Source of the DNA: Pseudoflavonifractor phocaeensis
GTDB taxonomy: Bacteria > Bacillota > Clostridia > Oscillospirales > Oscillospiraceae
NCBI RefSeq assembly: GCF_021531815.1
Contig: NZ_JADYUM010000021.1
Coordinates: forward strand, 1-37,328
Reading direction: 5' to 3'
Length of the DNA: 37,328 nucleotides
The notes under the pieces: model-generated
Databases searched by the model: none
What the model saw: only the letters and a program-made list of their open reading frames with translations
What the model was told of the DNA's origin: nothing
Program-made: the position numbers and the translations under genes
Part shown: piece by piece, positions 1-8,213 of the stretch
How positions within the stretch are numbered: the stretch's first letter is position 1
How the letters are laid out: each line of letters opens with the position of its first letter

Positions 1-251
1 GGGCGGGTGGGCTGCTTGCACTTGGGGCAGACCTTCTGGACCTTGCAGGCATACAGGGGGGCTTCCTTCTGGAGGATGCCGCCCTGGTCGCCCTGCTTGC
101 GGGGCTTGGTGTGGCGGGAGACCATGTTGACCTTCTCAACGATGACCTTGCCCTCCTTGGGCATGACCTCCAGGACCTTGCCCTGCTTGCCCTTGTCCTT
201 GCCGGACAGAACGACCACCAGATCGTCCTTCTTGATGCTCATTTTGTTCAT
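1..251 (-). CDS. rplX: 50S ribosomal protein L24 (partial, 3' end outside window)
   Basis: Reading leftward, the frame gives [20 protein letters not shown] and then a KOW-type stretch (GKQGKVLEV), followed by [10 protein letters not shown] and a CPKC zinc-ribbon-like pair; this is L24, an early assembly protein of the large subunit. The frame runs off the left edge of the window with about 83 codons present. ATG codons also lie at 257 and 242. The one at 251 is preferred because a GGGAGG ribosome site lies about nine bases upstream, while the ATG at 257 nearly touches it. It is the last visible gene of the S10 operon, 15 bases after rplN. Confidence 0.93.
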   Translation of the reverse strand, partial: MNKMSIKKDDLVVVLSGKDKGKQGKVLEVMPKEGKVIVEKVNMVSRHTKPRKQGDQGGILQKEAPLYACKVQKVCPKCKQPTR

Positions 252-266
252 TTCCATTGCCCTCCC

Positions 267-635
267 TTACAGCACTTCGGGAGCCAGGGACAGGATCTTC
301 ATGTAATCCTTGTCACGCAGCTCGCGGGCCACTGGGCCAAAGATACGGGTGCCGCGGGGGTTCTTATCGTCCTTGATCAGGACGGCGGCGTTGTCGTCAA
401 ACCGGACGTAGGAACCGTCGGCGCGGCGGACGCCGCGGGAAGTGCGGACGATAACGGCCTTGACGACCTCGCCCTTCTTGACGGTGCCGCCGGGAGCGGC
501 CTTACGGACGGAAGCCACGACCACATCACCGATGTTGCCGAACTTGCGCTTGGAGCCGCCCAGCACGCGGATGGTCTTGATCTCCTTGGCGCCGGTGTTG
601 TCGGCAACCTTCAGATAGCTTTCCTGCTGAATCAT
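267..635 (-). CDS. rplN: 50S ribosomal protein L14
   Basis: A 122-residue protein starting [19 protein letters not shown], the conserved L14 start, with the typical later segments [14 protein letters not shown] and [15 protein letters not shown]14 binds 23S rRNA and forms part of the inter-subunit bridge and the L19/L3 neighbourhood. The length is the family's usual length. It follows rpsQ by 12 bases and precedes rplX by 15, as expected inside the S10-spc transcript. A GGAGG ribosome site lies just upstream of the ATG. Nothing unusual is seen. Confidence 0.98.
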   Translation of the reverse strand: MIQQESYLKVADNTGAKEIKTIRVLGGSKRKFGNIGDVVVASVRKAAPGGTVKKGEVVKAVIVRTSRGVRRADGSYVRFDDNAAVLIKDDKNPRGTRIFGPVARELRDKDYMKILSLAPEVL

Positions 636-647
636 ACCGACACCTCC

Positions 648-908
648 TTACTTCGCCTTCTCGATGATCTCAACCACGCGCCACCGCTTGTCCTTGGACA
701 GGGGGCGGGTCTCCATGACCTTGACGCGGTCGCCCACGCCACACTGGTTGAGCTCGTCGTGAGCCTTCAGCTTATAGGTTCTCTTTACGATCTTCTTGTA
801 CAGAGGATGGGCCACACGGTCAGCGATGGCGACCACCACGGTCTTGTCCATCTTGTCAGAGACCACCAGGCCGACTCTGGTCTTACGAGAAGAAGTTCTG
901 TTTTCCAT
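648..908 (-). CDS. rpsQ: 30S ribosomal protein S17
   Basis: An 86-residue protein with the S17 core: [19 protein letters not shown] near the start, then a YKLKAHDE segment, and [20 protein letters not shown] near the end. S17 is an OB-fold primary 16S rRNA binder in the small subunit. Length and position between rpmC and rplN fit the family. AGGAGGAAT-type ribosome binding sequence precedes the ATG. It belongs to the S10 operon transcript. Confidence 0.98.
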   Translation of the reverse strand: MENRTSSRKTRVGLVVSDKMDKTVVVAIADRVAHPLYKKIVKRTYKLKAHDELNQCGVGDRVKVMETRPLSKDKRWRVVEIIEKAK

Positions 909-923
909 TGTCTATTCCTCCTC

Positions 924-1121
924 TTAGCGGCCGGCGAGCTGCTGCTCGCGGATGATGGTCTTGACCCGGGCGATATCCTTCTTGACCTCAGCGATCCGGA
1001 TGGGGTTATCCAGCTGGTTGGTGGCGTGCTGGAGGCGCAGATTGAACAGATCCTTCTTCAGGTCCGCCAGCTTGCTCTCCAGCTCGGCGCTGGACATCTT
1101 ACGAACTTCATTGGCCTTCAT
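924..1121 (-). CDS. rpmC: 50S ribosomal protein L29
   Basis: A 65-residue helical protein beginning [20 protein letters not shown], ending with IARVKTIIREQQ, the standard two-helix hairpin of L29, which sits at the peptide exit and contacts trigger factor and SRP. Its start codon overlaps the stop codon of rplP by one base (TAATG), implying translational coupling with L16. Length is normal. Confidence 0.97.
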   Translation of the reverse strand: MKANEVRKMSSAELESKLADLKKDLFNLRLQHATNQLDNPIRIAEVKKDIARVKTIIREQQLAGR

Positions 1122-1552
1122 TACGCTTCACCACCCTCCACAACTTCTTCACGCTTCACGATCTTGCACTTGACGGGCAGCTTGTGGCTGGCCAGGCGCA
1201 GAGCCTCGCGGGCGGTCTCCTCGGAGACGCCGGCGATCTCGAACATCACACGGCCGGGCTTGACCACGGCCACCCAGTACTCGGGGGAGCCCTTACCGGA
1301 ACCCATACGGGTCTCAGCGGGCTTCTCGGTCACGGGCTTGTCGGGGAAGATCTTGATCCAGACCTTGCCGCCACGCTTGGTGTAGCGGGTCATGGCGATA
1401 CGGGCCGCCTCGATCTGGTTGCTGGTGATCCATGCGGGCTCAGTGGCCTGGAGACCGAACTCACCGTAAGTCACGGTGTTGCCGCGGCTGGCCTTGCCCT
1501 TCATACGGCCACGGTGAACGCGGCGGTACTTAACTCTCTTGGGGAGCAGCAT
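1121..1552 (-). CDS. rplP: 50S ribosomal protein L16
   Basis: A 143-residue protein starting [20 protein letters not shown]. It contains the conserved block [20 protein letters not shown] that lines the tRNA-binding face near the peptidyl-transferase centre. Length matches the family. It is coupled at both ends by one-base TAATG overlaps: its ATG overlaps the rpsC stop, and its stop overlaps the rpmC ATG. This tight packing contrasts with the wider spacers seen elsewhere in the operon. Confidence 0.98.
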   Translation of the reverse strand: MLLPKRVKYRRVHRGRMKGKASRGNTVTYGEFGLQATEPAWITSNQIEAARIAMTRYTKRGGKVWIKIFPDKPVTEKPAETRMGSGKGSPEYWVAVVKPGRVMFEIAGVSEETAREALRLASHKLPVKCKIVKREEVVEGGEA

Positions 1553-2418
1553 TACTGAGCGCCTCCTTCCTTAGGGGTATTGGCCTGACCGGCGGGGCGG
1601 GGGCCACGGTTGTTGTTGAAGCCACCCTGGCCGGCGGGCCGGGGACCGCGGTTGAAGCCGCCCTCACGGCGGTCGCGGTTAAAGCCGCCCTGGCGGCGGT
1701 CACCATCCCGGCGGTCGCGGCGGGGACGGTCACGGCGCTCCTGGTAGGGCTTGCTGGTGTCCAGCGTGCGGGGGGTGGTGCGCAGGGCCTGAGTCAGCAC
1801 CTCGCCCTTGTAGATCCACACCTTCACGCCGATGCGGCCGTAGGTGGTGGCAGCCTCAGCGAAGCCGTAGTCGATGTCGGCGCGCAGGGTCTGCAGGGGG
1901 ATGGTGCCGTCGTGATAGTGCTCGGTGCGGGCGATCTCAGCGCCGCCCAGACGACCGGAGCAGGAGGTCTTGATGCCCTTGGCGCCGGCGCGCATGGCGC
2001 GGCCCATGGCGTTCTTCATGGCGCGGCGGAAACCGATGCGCTTCTCCAGCTGCTGGGCGATGTTCTCGGCCACCAGCTGAGCGTTGGTATCGGTGTCGCG
2101 GACTTCCACGATCTTCAGGTCAACGGGCTTGCCGGTCAGCTTGACCAGCTGGGCCTCGATCTTCTTGATGTCCTCGCCGCCCTTGCCGATGACCACGCCG
2201 GGACGGGCGCAGTGCAGGTAGATGCGGGTCTTGGCGTTGTCCCGCTCGATCTCGATCTTGGGGATACCGGCGCCGTAGAGGGTCTTCTTCAGGTAATCAC
2301 GGATCTTCTTGTCCTCCACCAGCAGGTCGCCGACCTTCTCGTTCTTGGCGTACCAGCGGGAGTCCCAATCCTTGATGACACCCACGCGCAGGCCGTGGGG
2401 ATTAACTTTCTGTCCCAT
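1552..2418 (-). CDS. rpsC: 30S ribosomal protein S3 with long Arg/Gly-rich C-terminal tail
   Basis: A 288-residue S3. It begins [20 protein letters not shown], has the type-II KH motif [17 protein letters not shown] around residues 75-95, and the C-terminal S3 domain with [17 protein letters not shown] and [20 protein letters not shown] around 150-210. S3 lies at the mRNA entry tunnel. Residues from about 225 to the end form an extra low-complexity tail made of repeated GGFNR, DRR and RGPRPAGQ units. That makes the protein about 65 residues longer than the core family length. The tail is in frame, and the stop overlaps the rplP start by one base, so it is genuinely translated. Confidence 0.97.
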   Translation of the reverse strand: MGQKVNPHGLRVGVIKDWDSRWYAKNEKVGDLLVEDKKIRDYLKKTLYGAGIPKIEIERDNAKTRIYLHCARPGVVIGKGGEDIKKIEAQLVKLTGKPVDLKIVEVRDTDTNAQLVAENIAQQLEKRIGFRRAMKNAMGRAMRAGAKGIKTSCSGRLGGAEIARTEHYHDGTIPLQTLRADIDYGFAEAATTYGRIGVKVWIYKGEVLTQALRTTPRTLDTSKPYQERRDRPRRDRRDGDRRQGGFNRDRREGGFNRGPRPAGQGGFNNNRGPRPAGQANTPKEGGAQ

Positions 2419-2433
2419 ATTGTTCCTCCTCCC

Positions 2434-2766
2434 TTAGCGCTCGCTCACGGCGATGGTGACATGAGAAGTGCGCTTGTTGATCCGGTACGCGCGGCCCTGG
2501 GCCCGGGGCATGATCCGCTTGATGATGGGGCCGGGGTTGGCGTAGCAGGTGCTGACGTACAGCTTCTCAGGATCCATCTGGTGGTTGTTCTCCGCGTTGG
2601 CGGCGGCGCTCTTCAGCAGCTTCAGAACAGGCTCAGAAGCGGCCTTGGGGGTCTGCATCAGGATGGCGGTGGCGGTGCCCACATCCTTGCCCCGGATCAG
2701 GTCCAGGACGATCTGCACCTTACGGGGAGAGATCCGCAGATATTTCAGGTTTGCAACAGCTTCCAT
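2434..2766 (-). CDS. rplV: 50S ribosomal protein L22
   Basis: A 110-residue protein with the L22 signatures [20 protein letters not shown] near the N terminus and [20 protein letters not shown] near the C terminus; the latter is the hairpin that lines the peptide exit tunnel. Length is normal. It lies 14 bases after rpsS and 15 bases before rpsC in the S10 operon. A GGAGGAG ribosome site precedes the ATG. Confidence 0.98.
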   Translation of the reverse strand: MEAVANLKYLRISPRKVQIVLDLIRGKDVGTATAILMQTPKAASEPVLKLLKSAAANAENNHQMDPEKLYVSTCYANPGPIIKRIMPRAQGRAYRINKRTSHVTIAVSER

Positions 2767-2780
2767 CGTTTCTCTCCTCC

Positions 2781-3053
2781 TTACTTACCGGTCTTGGCGC
2801 CCGCGTGACCCTTGAAGGTGCGGGTGGGCACGAACTCGCCCAGCTTGTGGCCGACCATGTCCTCGGTGACATAGACGGGCACGTGCTTGCGGCCATCGTG
2901 CACAGCGAAGGTGTGGCCAACGAAAGAGGGGAAGATGGTGGAGCTGCGGCTCCAGGTCTTCAGCACCTTCTTCTCGTTGTTCTTGTTCATCTCATCGACC
3001 CGCTTCAGCAGCTCGGGAGCGCAAAAGGGGCCTTTCTTAATGCTTCTGCTCAT
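2781..3053 (-). CDS. rpsS: 30S ribosomal protein S19
   Basis: A 90-residue protein beginning [20 protein letters not shown] and containing [28 protein letters not shown] (quoted in parts: [18 protein letters not shown]), the S19 signature. S19 sits in the head of the small subunit with S13. Length and gene order (rplB-rpsS-rplV) are canonical. Nothing unusual. Confidence 0.97.
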   Translation of the reverse strand: MSRSIKKGPFCAPELLKRVDEMNKNNEKKVLKTWSRSSTIFPSFVGHTFAVHDGRKHVPVYVTEDMVGHKLGEFVPTRTFKGHAGAKTGK

Positions 3054-3065
3054 CGTGTTGCCTCC

Positions 3066-3899
3066 TTACTTGCTATTGCGGTGCTTGACGATGAACTTCT
3101 CAGTGCGGTTCTTCGTCTTGCGGGTCTTGTAACCCAGAGCGGGCTTGCCCCAGGGAGTGACAGGGCCGGGACGGCCGACAGGGCTCTTGCCTTCGCCGCC
3201 GCCGTGGGGGTGGTCATTGGGGTTCATGACGGAACCACGGACGGTGGGCCGCCAGCCCATGTGACGCTTACGGCCGGCCTTGCCGATCTGGATGTTGGCC
3301 CAATCGGTGTTGCCCACCTGGCCGATGGTGGCCTTGCAGTCCTCGCGGACGTAGCGGACCTCACCGGAGGGCAGACGGACCTGAGCCATGCCGTTCTCCT
3401 TGGCCATCAGCTGGGCGGCCACGCCGGCGGCGCGGACCAGCTGGGCGCCCTTGCCGGGGTACAGCTCGATGTTGTGGATCATCTCGCCCACGGGGATGTT
3501 GGCGATGGGCAGGCAGTTGCCGGGCAGGATGTCGGCGTCGGGACCGGTCATGATGATGTGGCCGGCCTTCAGGCCGTTGGGGGCCAGAATGTAGCGGCGC
3601 TCGCCATCCTCATACTCGATCAGGGCGATGTTGGCGGAACGGTTGGGGTCGTACTGCAGGTTGACCACAGTGGCCTTGCCCTCTTTGTCCCGCTTGAAGT
3701 CGATGATGCGGTACTTCTGCTTGTTGCCGCCGCCGTGGTGGCGGACGGTGATGCGGCCGTAGCTGTTGCGGCCGGCGTTCTTCTTCAGGACCTCAGTCAG
3801 AGCGCGCTCGGGCTTGGCCTTCTTGTCGATCCCCTCGAAGGCGGACACAGTCATGTGACGGCGGGAGGGGGTTGTGGGCTTATAAGTCTTGATAGCCAT
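3066..3899 (-). CDS. rplB: 50S ribosomal protein L2
   Basis: A 277-residue L2 with N-terminal [20 protein letters not shown], the OB/SH3-like RNA-binding domain in the middle, and the highly conserved C-terminal loop [19 protein letters not shown] around residues 218-236. The PNDHPHGGG histidine region lies close to the peptidyl-transferase centre. Family length is about 275. It lies 15 bases downstream of rplW and 12 upstream of rpsS. Confidence 0.98.
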   Translation of the reverse strand: MAIKTYKPTTPSRRHMTVSAFEGIDKKAKPERALTEVLKKNAGRNSYGRITVRHHGGGNKQKYRIIDFKRDKEGKATVVNLQYDPNRSANIALIEYEDGERRYILAPNGLKAGHIIMTGPDADILPGNCLPIANIPVGEMIHNIELYPGKGAQLVRAAGVAAQLMAKENGMAQVRLPSGEVRYVREDCKATIGQVGNTDWANIQIGKAGRKRHMGWRPTVRGSVMNPNDHPHGGGEGKSPVGRPGPVTPWGKPALGYKTRKTKNRTEKFIVKHRNSK

Positions 3900-3914
3900 T
3901 TCTCATTCTCCTCC

Positions 3915-4214
3915 TTACACCATACCCTCGAAGAACTCGATGGACTTGGAATCGGCGGTCAGGGTGACCATAGCCTTCTTCCAGCTGGCACGGCGGCCGG
4001 CGGGGCGGTTGCCCAGCCGCTTGGCCTTGCCCTGCATGTTCAGGGTGTTCACCTTGGCGACCTTGACGCCGAAGATCTCCTCGATCGCCTTGGCGATCTC
4101 GATCTTGTTGGCGGTCTTGGCGACCTCGAAGGTGTAGCGCTTCATCTCGGTCTGCTCCATGGACTGCTCGGTGATGATGGGGCGCTTGATGATGTCATAA
4201 GCAGTGGTAGCCAT
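3915..4214 (-). CDS. rplW: 50S ribosomal protein L23
   Basis: A 99-residue protein with the L23 pattern: [15 protein letters not shown] at the start, [20 protein letters not shown], then [17 protein letters not shown]23 is a tunnel-exit protein and docking site for trigger factor and SRP. Its ATG overlaps the rplD stop by one base (TAATG), so it is probably translationally coupled to L4. Confidence 0.97.
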   Translation of the reverse strand: MATTAYDIIKRPIITEQSMEQTEMKRYTFEVAKTANKIEIAKAIEEIFGVKVAKVNTLNMQGKAKRLGNRPAGRRASWKKAMVTLTADSKSIEFFEGMV

Positions 4215-4834
4215 TACGCGTACACCTCCTCGATGATAGCCAGGGCAGCCTTGTCGATGACCAGCTGCTTGGCGTTGACGATGTCATAGACGCTGAGGAT
4301 CTTGGCGGTGGTGGTGACCACGCCAGGGATGTTGCGGGCGGACTTGATGACGATCTCGTCCTGCTCGGCGGTGATGACCACGGACTTGGTGACGCCCACG
4401 GCGTTCAGGAAGGCCTTCAGGACCTTGGTCTTGATGGACTCCATCTTCAGCTCGTCCACCACCACGATGGCGCCCTCGGCAGCCTTGGCAGACAGGGCGG
4501 ACTTCAGAGCCAGACGCTTGACCTTCTTATTCAAGGTGTAGCTGTAGTCGCGGGGCTTGGGGGCGAACACGATGCCGCCGTGGGTCCACTGGGGAGCCCG
4601 GGTGGAACCCTGACGGGCGTGACCGGTGCCCTTCTGGCGCCAGGGCTTCTTGCCGCCGCCGGAAACCTCGGCGCGGGTCAGGGCGCTCTGGGTGCCCTGA
4701 CGGCAGTTGGCCAGGTGGTTCTTGACCACCTCGTGGACCACAGCCTCGTTGGGCTCGATCCCGAAAATGGCCTCGGAGAGCTCGATCTCGCCGACCTGCT
4801 GACCGGCCATGTTGAACACGTTAGCTTTAGGCAT
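4214..4834 (-). CDS. rplD: 50S ribosomal protein L4
   Basis: A 206-residue L4 beginning [20 protein letters not shown]. The extended loop [20 protein letters not shown] around residues 63-82 enters the exit tunnel and is the family hallmark. In gamma-proteobacteria L4 autoregulates the S10 operon through a leader. Whether that occurs here is unknown, but this operon has two structured leader or spacer regions (annotated separately). It lies 19 bases after rplC. Confidence 0.97.
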   Translation of the reverse strand: MPKANVFNMAGQQVGEIELSEAIFGIEPNEAVVHEVVKNHLANCRQGTQSALTRAEVSGGGKKPWRQKGTGHARQGSTRAPQWTHGGIVFAPKPRDYSYTLNKKVKRLALKSALSAKAAEGAIVVVDELKMESIKTKVLKAFLNAVGVTKSVVITAEQDEIVIKSARNIPGVVTTTAKILSVYDIVNAKQLVIDKAALAIIEEVYA

Positions 4835-4853
4835 GACTCAATCTCTCCTTTCC

Positions 4854-5582
4854 TTACTTGTTGCGGGCGGAAGCCTTCTGCGGGTTGACACGGGCGGAAG
4901 CCTTCTGCGGGTTGACGCGGCCGGCCTCGGTAGCCTTCTTCTCCACGTGGGTCTTGACGGTGTTCTTCACGAACACGATGCCGCCCTTGGGGCCGGGGAT
5001 GGCACCGCGCACGGCGATGAGGCCCAGCTCGGTGTCCACCTGGACCACGTCCAGGTTCTCAACAGTGACCTGCTCGTTGCCCATCTGGCCGGCGCCGATC
5101 TTACCCTTGAAGATGCGGCTGGGGTCAGTGCCGGAGCCCATGGAGCCCGCGTGACGGTGGACAGGGCCGGTACCGTGGGTCTCCTTCAGGCGGCTGGCGC
5201 CGTGGCGCTTGACAACGCCCTGGTAGCCGTGGCCCTTGCTGATGCCGGTGACGTCCACGAAGTCGCCGGCGGCGAAGACGTCAGCCTTCAGCTCGTCGCC
5301 AACCTCGTACTTGGAGCAGTCAGCCAGAGGGAACTCCTTGAGGACCTTCTTGAACTCCTCAAGGCCGGCCTTCTTCTGATGGCCGATCTCAGGCTTGGTG
5401 AGCTTGCGCTCGGGAACGGTCTCGAAACCCAGCTGAATGGCGTCGTAGCCATCCTTCTCGGCGGTCTTCTTCTGCACCACGGTGCAGGGGCCGGCCTGGA
5501 TCAGGGTGACAGGCACCACGTGGCCGGCTTCATCGAAGATCTGGGTCATGCCGATCTTTTTGCCGATGATCGCTTTCTCCAT
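4854..5582 (-). CDS. rplC: 50S ribosomal protein L3 with duplicated C-terminal nonapeptide
   Basis: A 242-residue L3 beginning MEKAIIGKKIGMTQIFDEAG, with the central THGTGPVHRHAGSMGSGTDP and KGKIGAGQMGNEQVTVENLD region that reaches toward the peptidyl-transferase centre. The ATG at 5582 is chosen because TAGGAGGA lies 8 bases upstream and the conserved N terminus begins there; the frame stays open further upstream but that extension has no L3 similarity. The C terminus ends in two copies of RVNPQKASA encoded by a 27-bp tandem duplication (annotated separately), making a basic tail. A 187-base structured spacer separates it from rpsJ. Confidence 0.97.
   Translation of the reverse strand: MEKAIIGKKIGMTQIFDEAGHVVPVTLIQAGPCTVVQKKTAEKDGYDAIQLGFETVPERKLTKPEIGHQKKAGLEEFKKVLKEFPLADCSKYEVGDELKADVFAAGDFVDVTGISKGHGYQGVVKRHGASRLKETHGTGPVHRHAGSMGSGTDPSRIFKGKIGAGQMGNEQVTVENLDVVQVDTELGLIAVRGAIPGPKGGIVFVKNTVKTHVEKKATEAGRVNPQKASARVNPQKASARNK
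4864..4917. repeat. 27-bp tandem duplication inside the 3' end of rplC
   Basis: Positions 4864-4890 and 4891-4917 are the same 27-bp unit; they differ only at the last base (a versus g). The unit is exactly nine codons, so the reading frame is kept and the L3 tail simply gains a second RVNPQKASA. The near-identity of the copies suggests a recent slippage event or ongoing copy-number variation. Confidence 0.95.
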
Positions 5583-5769
5583 TTGGATTTTCCTCCTATA
5601 AAGGTTATTGGTCGACGTAGTTGGCTCCCCATTGGGCTGGGGACCAGCGCTCCGGCGACTTGACCCGTCCGCCTCAATCACGCGGCGGACCGCGGTACTA
5701 ACAAGTTCGCAGGGCCCGATGCTCTCATCAGGCCGGCCTTGTTGAAATCAAGATGAAATTCAGAATGAA
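5583..5769 (-). promoter_or_regulatory. Structured 187-base rpsJ-rplC spacer (candidate cis-regulatory RNA)
   Basis: This spacer is much longer than the 0-20 base gaps in the rest of the operon and contains no convincing gene. In the transcript direction it can form three consecutive hairpins. The first pairs 5735-side GGCCTGATG with CATCGGGCC (5713-5721/5726-5734, one mismatch, tetraloop) inside a closing 6-bp helix 5700-5705/5738-5743. The second is a perfect 7-bp stem 5667-5673/5684-5690. The third is a perfect 6-bp stem 5626-5631/5638-5643. The rplC ribosome site follows about 25 bases later. No U-tract follows any stem, so translation control or RNA processing is more likely than termination. 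Function is inferred. Confidence 0.55.
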
Positions 5770-6084
5770 TTACAGCTTGATTTCGATCTCCACACCGGCG
5801 GGCAGCTCCAGGGACATCAGAGCCTCCACAGTCTTGGGGGAGGGCTTGATGACGTCGATGAGGCGCTTGTGGGTGCGGCGCTCAAACTGCTCGCGGCTGT
5901 CCTTGTACTTGTGGACGGCGCGCAGGATGGTGACGACTTCCTTCTTGGTGGGCAGGGGGATGGGGCCGGAGACGGTGGCGCCGGTGCGCTTGGCGGTCTC
6001 CACGATCTTCTCAGCGGACTGGTCGATCAGCTGATGATCATAGGCCTTCAGGCGGATGCGGATCATTTCTTTCTGAGCTGCCAT
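5770..6084 (-). CDS. rpsJ: 30S ribosomal protein S10
   Basis: A 104-residue protein. It carries the S10 signatures [20 protein letters not shown], then [20 protein letters not shown] and [19 protein letters not shown]10 (NusE) is both a head protein of the small subunit and a partner of NusB and NusG in antitermination. It is the first gene of the operon, with AAGGAGGAAC ribosome site immediately upstream of the ATG at 6084. Transcription begins from the promoter near 6356-6385, after a leader of about 265 bases. Confidence 0.98.
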   Translation of the reverse strand: MAAQKEMIRIRLKAYDHQLIDQSAEKIVETAKRTGATVSGPIPLPTKKEVVTILRAVHKYKDSREQFERRTHKRLIDVIKPSPKTVEALMSLELPAGVEIEIKL

Positions 6085-6349
6085 GGGTTGTTCCTCCTTA
6101 AATACATACGAAAGTTGAATTTGTCCAGCCTTCGTACGGTGAGAGCGTTTCGTGTATCCACGCTTTCGTGCGTATCACTCCTGGTCACGAAAAAACCGGC
6201 ACAAGACAGGCCGGTTTTCTCCCTGCCCGGCGATATACGCCGTGGCACAGAGCTCTCAGCCGCCCGATCATACGGACATACTCCGCGGAAGTTACCTCGT
6301 TTCCGAGCAATCTCCCGCATCATCGCAGACTGCGCCCTTTGACAGGCGC
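6085..6349 (-). promoter_or_regulatory. Long structured 5' leader of the S10 operon
   Basis: Between the predicted start of transcription (about 6349) and rpsJ lie about 265 bases with no gene. The upstream half can fold: a GCGGGA/TTCCGC helix encloses a CTCG-GAAA-CGAG stem with a GNRA-type tetraloop (near 6285-6320). This is followed by the intrinsic terminator at 6190-6218. After the terminator a further ~100 bases, rich in repeated CGTnCGnA-like pieces, lead to the ribosome site. A promoter, folded leader, terminator and then operon form the usual layout of transcription attenuation. I cannot name the ligand; an operon-encoded ribosomal protein such as L4 would be the family precedent. Confidence 0.6.
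6190..6218 (-). terminator. Intrinsic terminator inside the S10 leader (candidate attenuator)
   Basis: On the minus strand AAAACCGGC and GCCGGTTTT (6210-6218 and 6192-6200) form a perfect 9-bp stem around a 9-base loop and run into TTTTTTC. It lies between the S10 promoter and rpsJ, so it would stop operon transcription unless read through. No upstream gene on this strand needs it as an ordinary terminator because the promoter lies only about 140 bases upstream. Confidence 0.75.
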
Positions 6350-6355
6350 TTGGCT

Positions 6356-6385
6356 ATCATACAACAACACCCCCGTGTGTGTCAA
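6356..6385 (-). promoter_or_regulatory. Strong sigma-A promoter of the S10 operon
   Basis: Reading leftward, TTGACA (6385-6380), an 18-base spacer and TATGAT (6361-6356) match the housekeeping consensus. A run of A-tracts (AAAAAATTTGAAAAAAG) lies directly upstream and resembles an UP element. This placement gives a leader of about 265 bases. Confidence 0.85.
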
Positions 6386-6635
6386 GGCTTTTTTCAAATT
6401 TTTTTCGTAATTTTTCACGAAATTTTGGGGGTGATTTTTGGCAGCTATATCTTGGGGTCTAGGCCGTGTTTTCAACACAATTCCCTTATTATATATAAGG
6501 TAGGGCGGCCAAAGGCCGCCCCTGCGGTCTCTCCTGGTTTCGCCTTGGGCGGCATACTCGACGCCCCTCGACGCGCGCGCTGTGGACCCCGGTATCCCCA
6601 TCGTGCCCCACCCGGCCGTCCCACGTGTCACTTGA
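6386..6635. other. Gene-free region between S10 promoter and PadR operon end
   Basis: The first ~95 bases are very AT-rich (possible UP element). They are followed by the palindrome at 6503-6521 and then about 110 GC-rich bases with no frame I can support. The PadR operon runs into this region from the far left of its own transcript (it ends at 6636), so it is the tail-to-promoter spacer. I see no clear terminator with a U-tract for that operon, though the palindrome could serve. Confidence 0.5.
6503..6521. repeat. GC-rich palindrome, copy 1 (GGGCGGCC-N3-GGCCGCCC)
   Basis: Perfect 8-bp arms GGGCGGCC and GGCCGCCC separated by aaa. The same arms with a different 3-base loop occur at 11561-11579, so this appears to be a dispersed intergenic palindromic repeat of REP type. 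Both copies are intergenic. Confidence 0.75.
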
Positions 6636-7337
6636 TCACTCCGCCTTGGGAATGGTCCCTGTCTGCTCCAGCAGGAGGGAGCCGTCTTCCCGGCACAGCG
6701 CCAGCGCATAGCTCCCGCCCTGATACCAGTCGGCGGAATAGCTGGATTCCGGCGGTTCCAGGACGAACAGCCACACGCCGTCTCCCAGGTCCCAACCTTC
6801 GCTCACCCGGTGATAGTCCTTCTCCCGGTAGGTCACGTCCAACACCAGCTCTCCCCGCGCCGCCTCGGGCATCCCCAGAAACAGCAGTGAGGGCCAGATG
6901 TGGGGATTGCTGTGCACTCCCTGTTCACTCTCAACCTGTTCGATCCAACCCACATGCCCCAGGGGGAGGGGGACGGGGGATGGACCGTCATTCAGGGCAA
7001 ACACGTCTATTTGGCTCCATTTCCCTTCCAGGTATCCGACAGCCGCCCGGTCTCCGTATGTCCCGACCACCCACCGGTTCCACAGCGTAAAGGCGGGGCC
7101 GTTTTTTGGTTTCAGGTCGTTGGTACTGCGGGGCGCGGTAAAGACGATCTCGCTCCGGGGCAGCAGATTGGTCCGCTCCAACCGGCGGAACTCCAGCTCC
7201 GCCGTGGGCAGGGGGTAGCCGTACTGTGCCCAGACAAAAACGGCAAGGGCCAGCGTCAGCAGAAGGTTCCGCACGGTCTTTCCCCTTCGGCCCAGCCGGG
7301 GGCGGCGGCTCCAAAGCGCTTTCAGTTTCTTTTTCAC
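6636..7337 (-). CDS. Membrane-anchored protein of unknown function, third gene of PadR operon
   Basis: A 233-residue protein I do not recognise. After a very basic N terminus (MKKKLKALWSRRPRLGRRGK) residues 24-40 form one hydrophobic segment (LLLTLALAVFVWAQYG), so it is probably an N-in membrane protein with a ~190-residue extracytoplasmic domain rich in Trp, Tyr and charged residues. Its ATG overlaps the stop of the upstream gene by four bases (ATGA), indicating translational coupling. Operon context suggests it works with the HAAS-type membrane protein and is repressed by the PadR regulator. No catalytic motif is seen. Confidence 0.8.
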   Translation of the reverse strand: MKKKLKALWSRRPRLGRRGKTVRNLLLTLALAVFVWAQYGYPLPTAELEFRRLERTNLLPRSEIVFTAPRSTNDLKPKNGPAFTLWNRWVVGTYGDRAAVGYLEGKWSQIDVFALNDGPSPVPLPLGHVGWIEQVESEQGVHSNPHIWPSLLFLGMPEAARGELVLDVTYREKDYHRVSEGWDLGDGVWLFVLEPPESSYSADWYQGGSYALALCREDGSLLLEQTGTIPKAE

Positions 7338-8173
7338 GCTGTCCCCTCCTCAATCTCCACAGTGAAGGAGAATACCGGCTCGCCTGGGCCGTAGTCCAGG
7401 CGTATCCACCGGACGTCCGCTTCCCGAATCCCCAGCTCCAGCTGCCACCCCGTATGGAAGGGTCCTTCCTCCACCCGCCGGAAGCGGTTTTCCACCACCT
7501 GCTGATAGGAGTCAAAGGAATACCCCCGCCCCGTGTTATCCGTGATCTTCAGCCAGCCTTCACGCAGTACGGCTTTTTCCCAAAAACGCGGGCTGTCCAC
7601 CCTCAGATAGACGAACAGCTTGCGGCTATTCCACAGAGTTGAGGGATATGCCTGCCACAGGGCGGCCCGCTCCAGCGTAACGGTATTGCCCATGACCCGC
7701 GCCTTTTGTCTCGTACTGTCGGTCATCAGTTGGGCGGGGTCGTCCCCCGGCAAATAGATCTCCTCCGCCGACAGTTCTCCCACCTGGAACACCATCCCGC
7801 CCTGTTGGGGCAGTCTGTCCACGTCCCATGCCATCCAAAGGGCAGCGTCCCCGCCGAACCGCCCCGTTAAGCCCAGCCATACCAAAAGCAGTACCATCAG
7901 CCCCACCGCCCACTTGCTTGCCACCCACAGGTACCCCAGCCAGGGCTTATGTATCTTCGCCAGTTCCTTCCCAATCTCCTCTGGGTCGCCCATTTGGAAC
8001 AAAGCCCGCTCCCCGGCCTTCTCGGCGGTCATATCCGGGAAAATCCGCATCAGGTCCAGGGTCTTGTCCTCAATGTGCTCCCGCAGCTCCGCCTCCACCG
8101 CCGCCCGGTCAGGCTTGAAGCGGATACCCGCCACAGCGGTATGGAGCCAGCCGTTCCGATCCATGTTATCCAT
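7334..8173 (-). CDS. HAAS-like/permease-prefix-domain membrane protein
   Basis: A 279-residue protein. Residues 1-90 (DRAAVEAELREHIEDKTLDL, DMTAEKAGERALFQMGDPEE and IGKELAKIH) look like the helical N-terminal domain of proteins co-encoded with PadR regulators (HAAS or permease-prefix type). One hydrophobic segment follows at about 97-120 (WAVGLMVLLLVWLGLTG). The remaining ~150 residues are probably extracytoplasmic. It lies 40 bases after the padR-like gene and is coupled to the next gene by an ATGA overlap. In known modules such proteins partner with PadR in envelope-stress or drug response; the specific signal here is unknown. Confidence 0.8.
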   Translation of the reverse strand: MDNMDRNGWLHTAVAGIRFKPDRAAVEAELREHIEDKTLDLMRIFPDMTAEKAGERALFQMGDPEEIGKELAKIHKPWLGYLWVASKWAVGLMVLLLVWLGLTGRFGGDAALWMAWDVDRLPQQGGMVFQVGELSAEEIYLPGDDPAQLMTDSTRQKARVMGNTVTLERAALWQAYPSTLWNSRKLFVYLRVDSPRFWEKAVLREGWLKITDNTGRGYSFDSYQQVVENRFRRVEEGPFHTGWQLELGIREADVRWIRLDYGPGEPVFSFTVEIEEGTA

Positions 8174-8213
8174 CCGCGATTTTCCCTCCCGCTTGTCAAA
8201 ATGGGGCGGTCCA

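Noticed and set aside
4854-5681. A longer rplC start at 5681
   Set aside because: The extra N terminus covers the structured spacer and lacks a ribosome site; ATG 5582 has AGGAGGA and the conserved L3 start.
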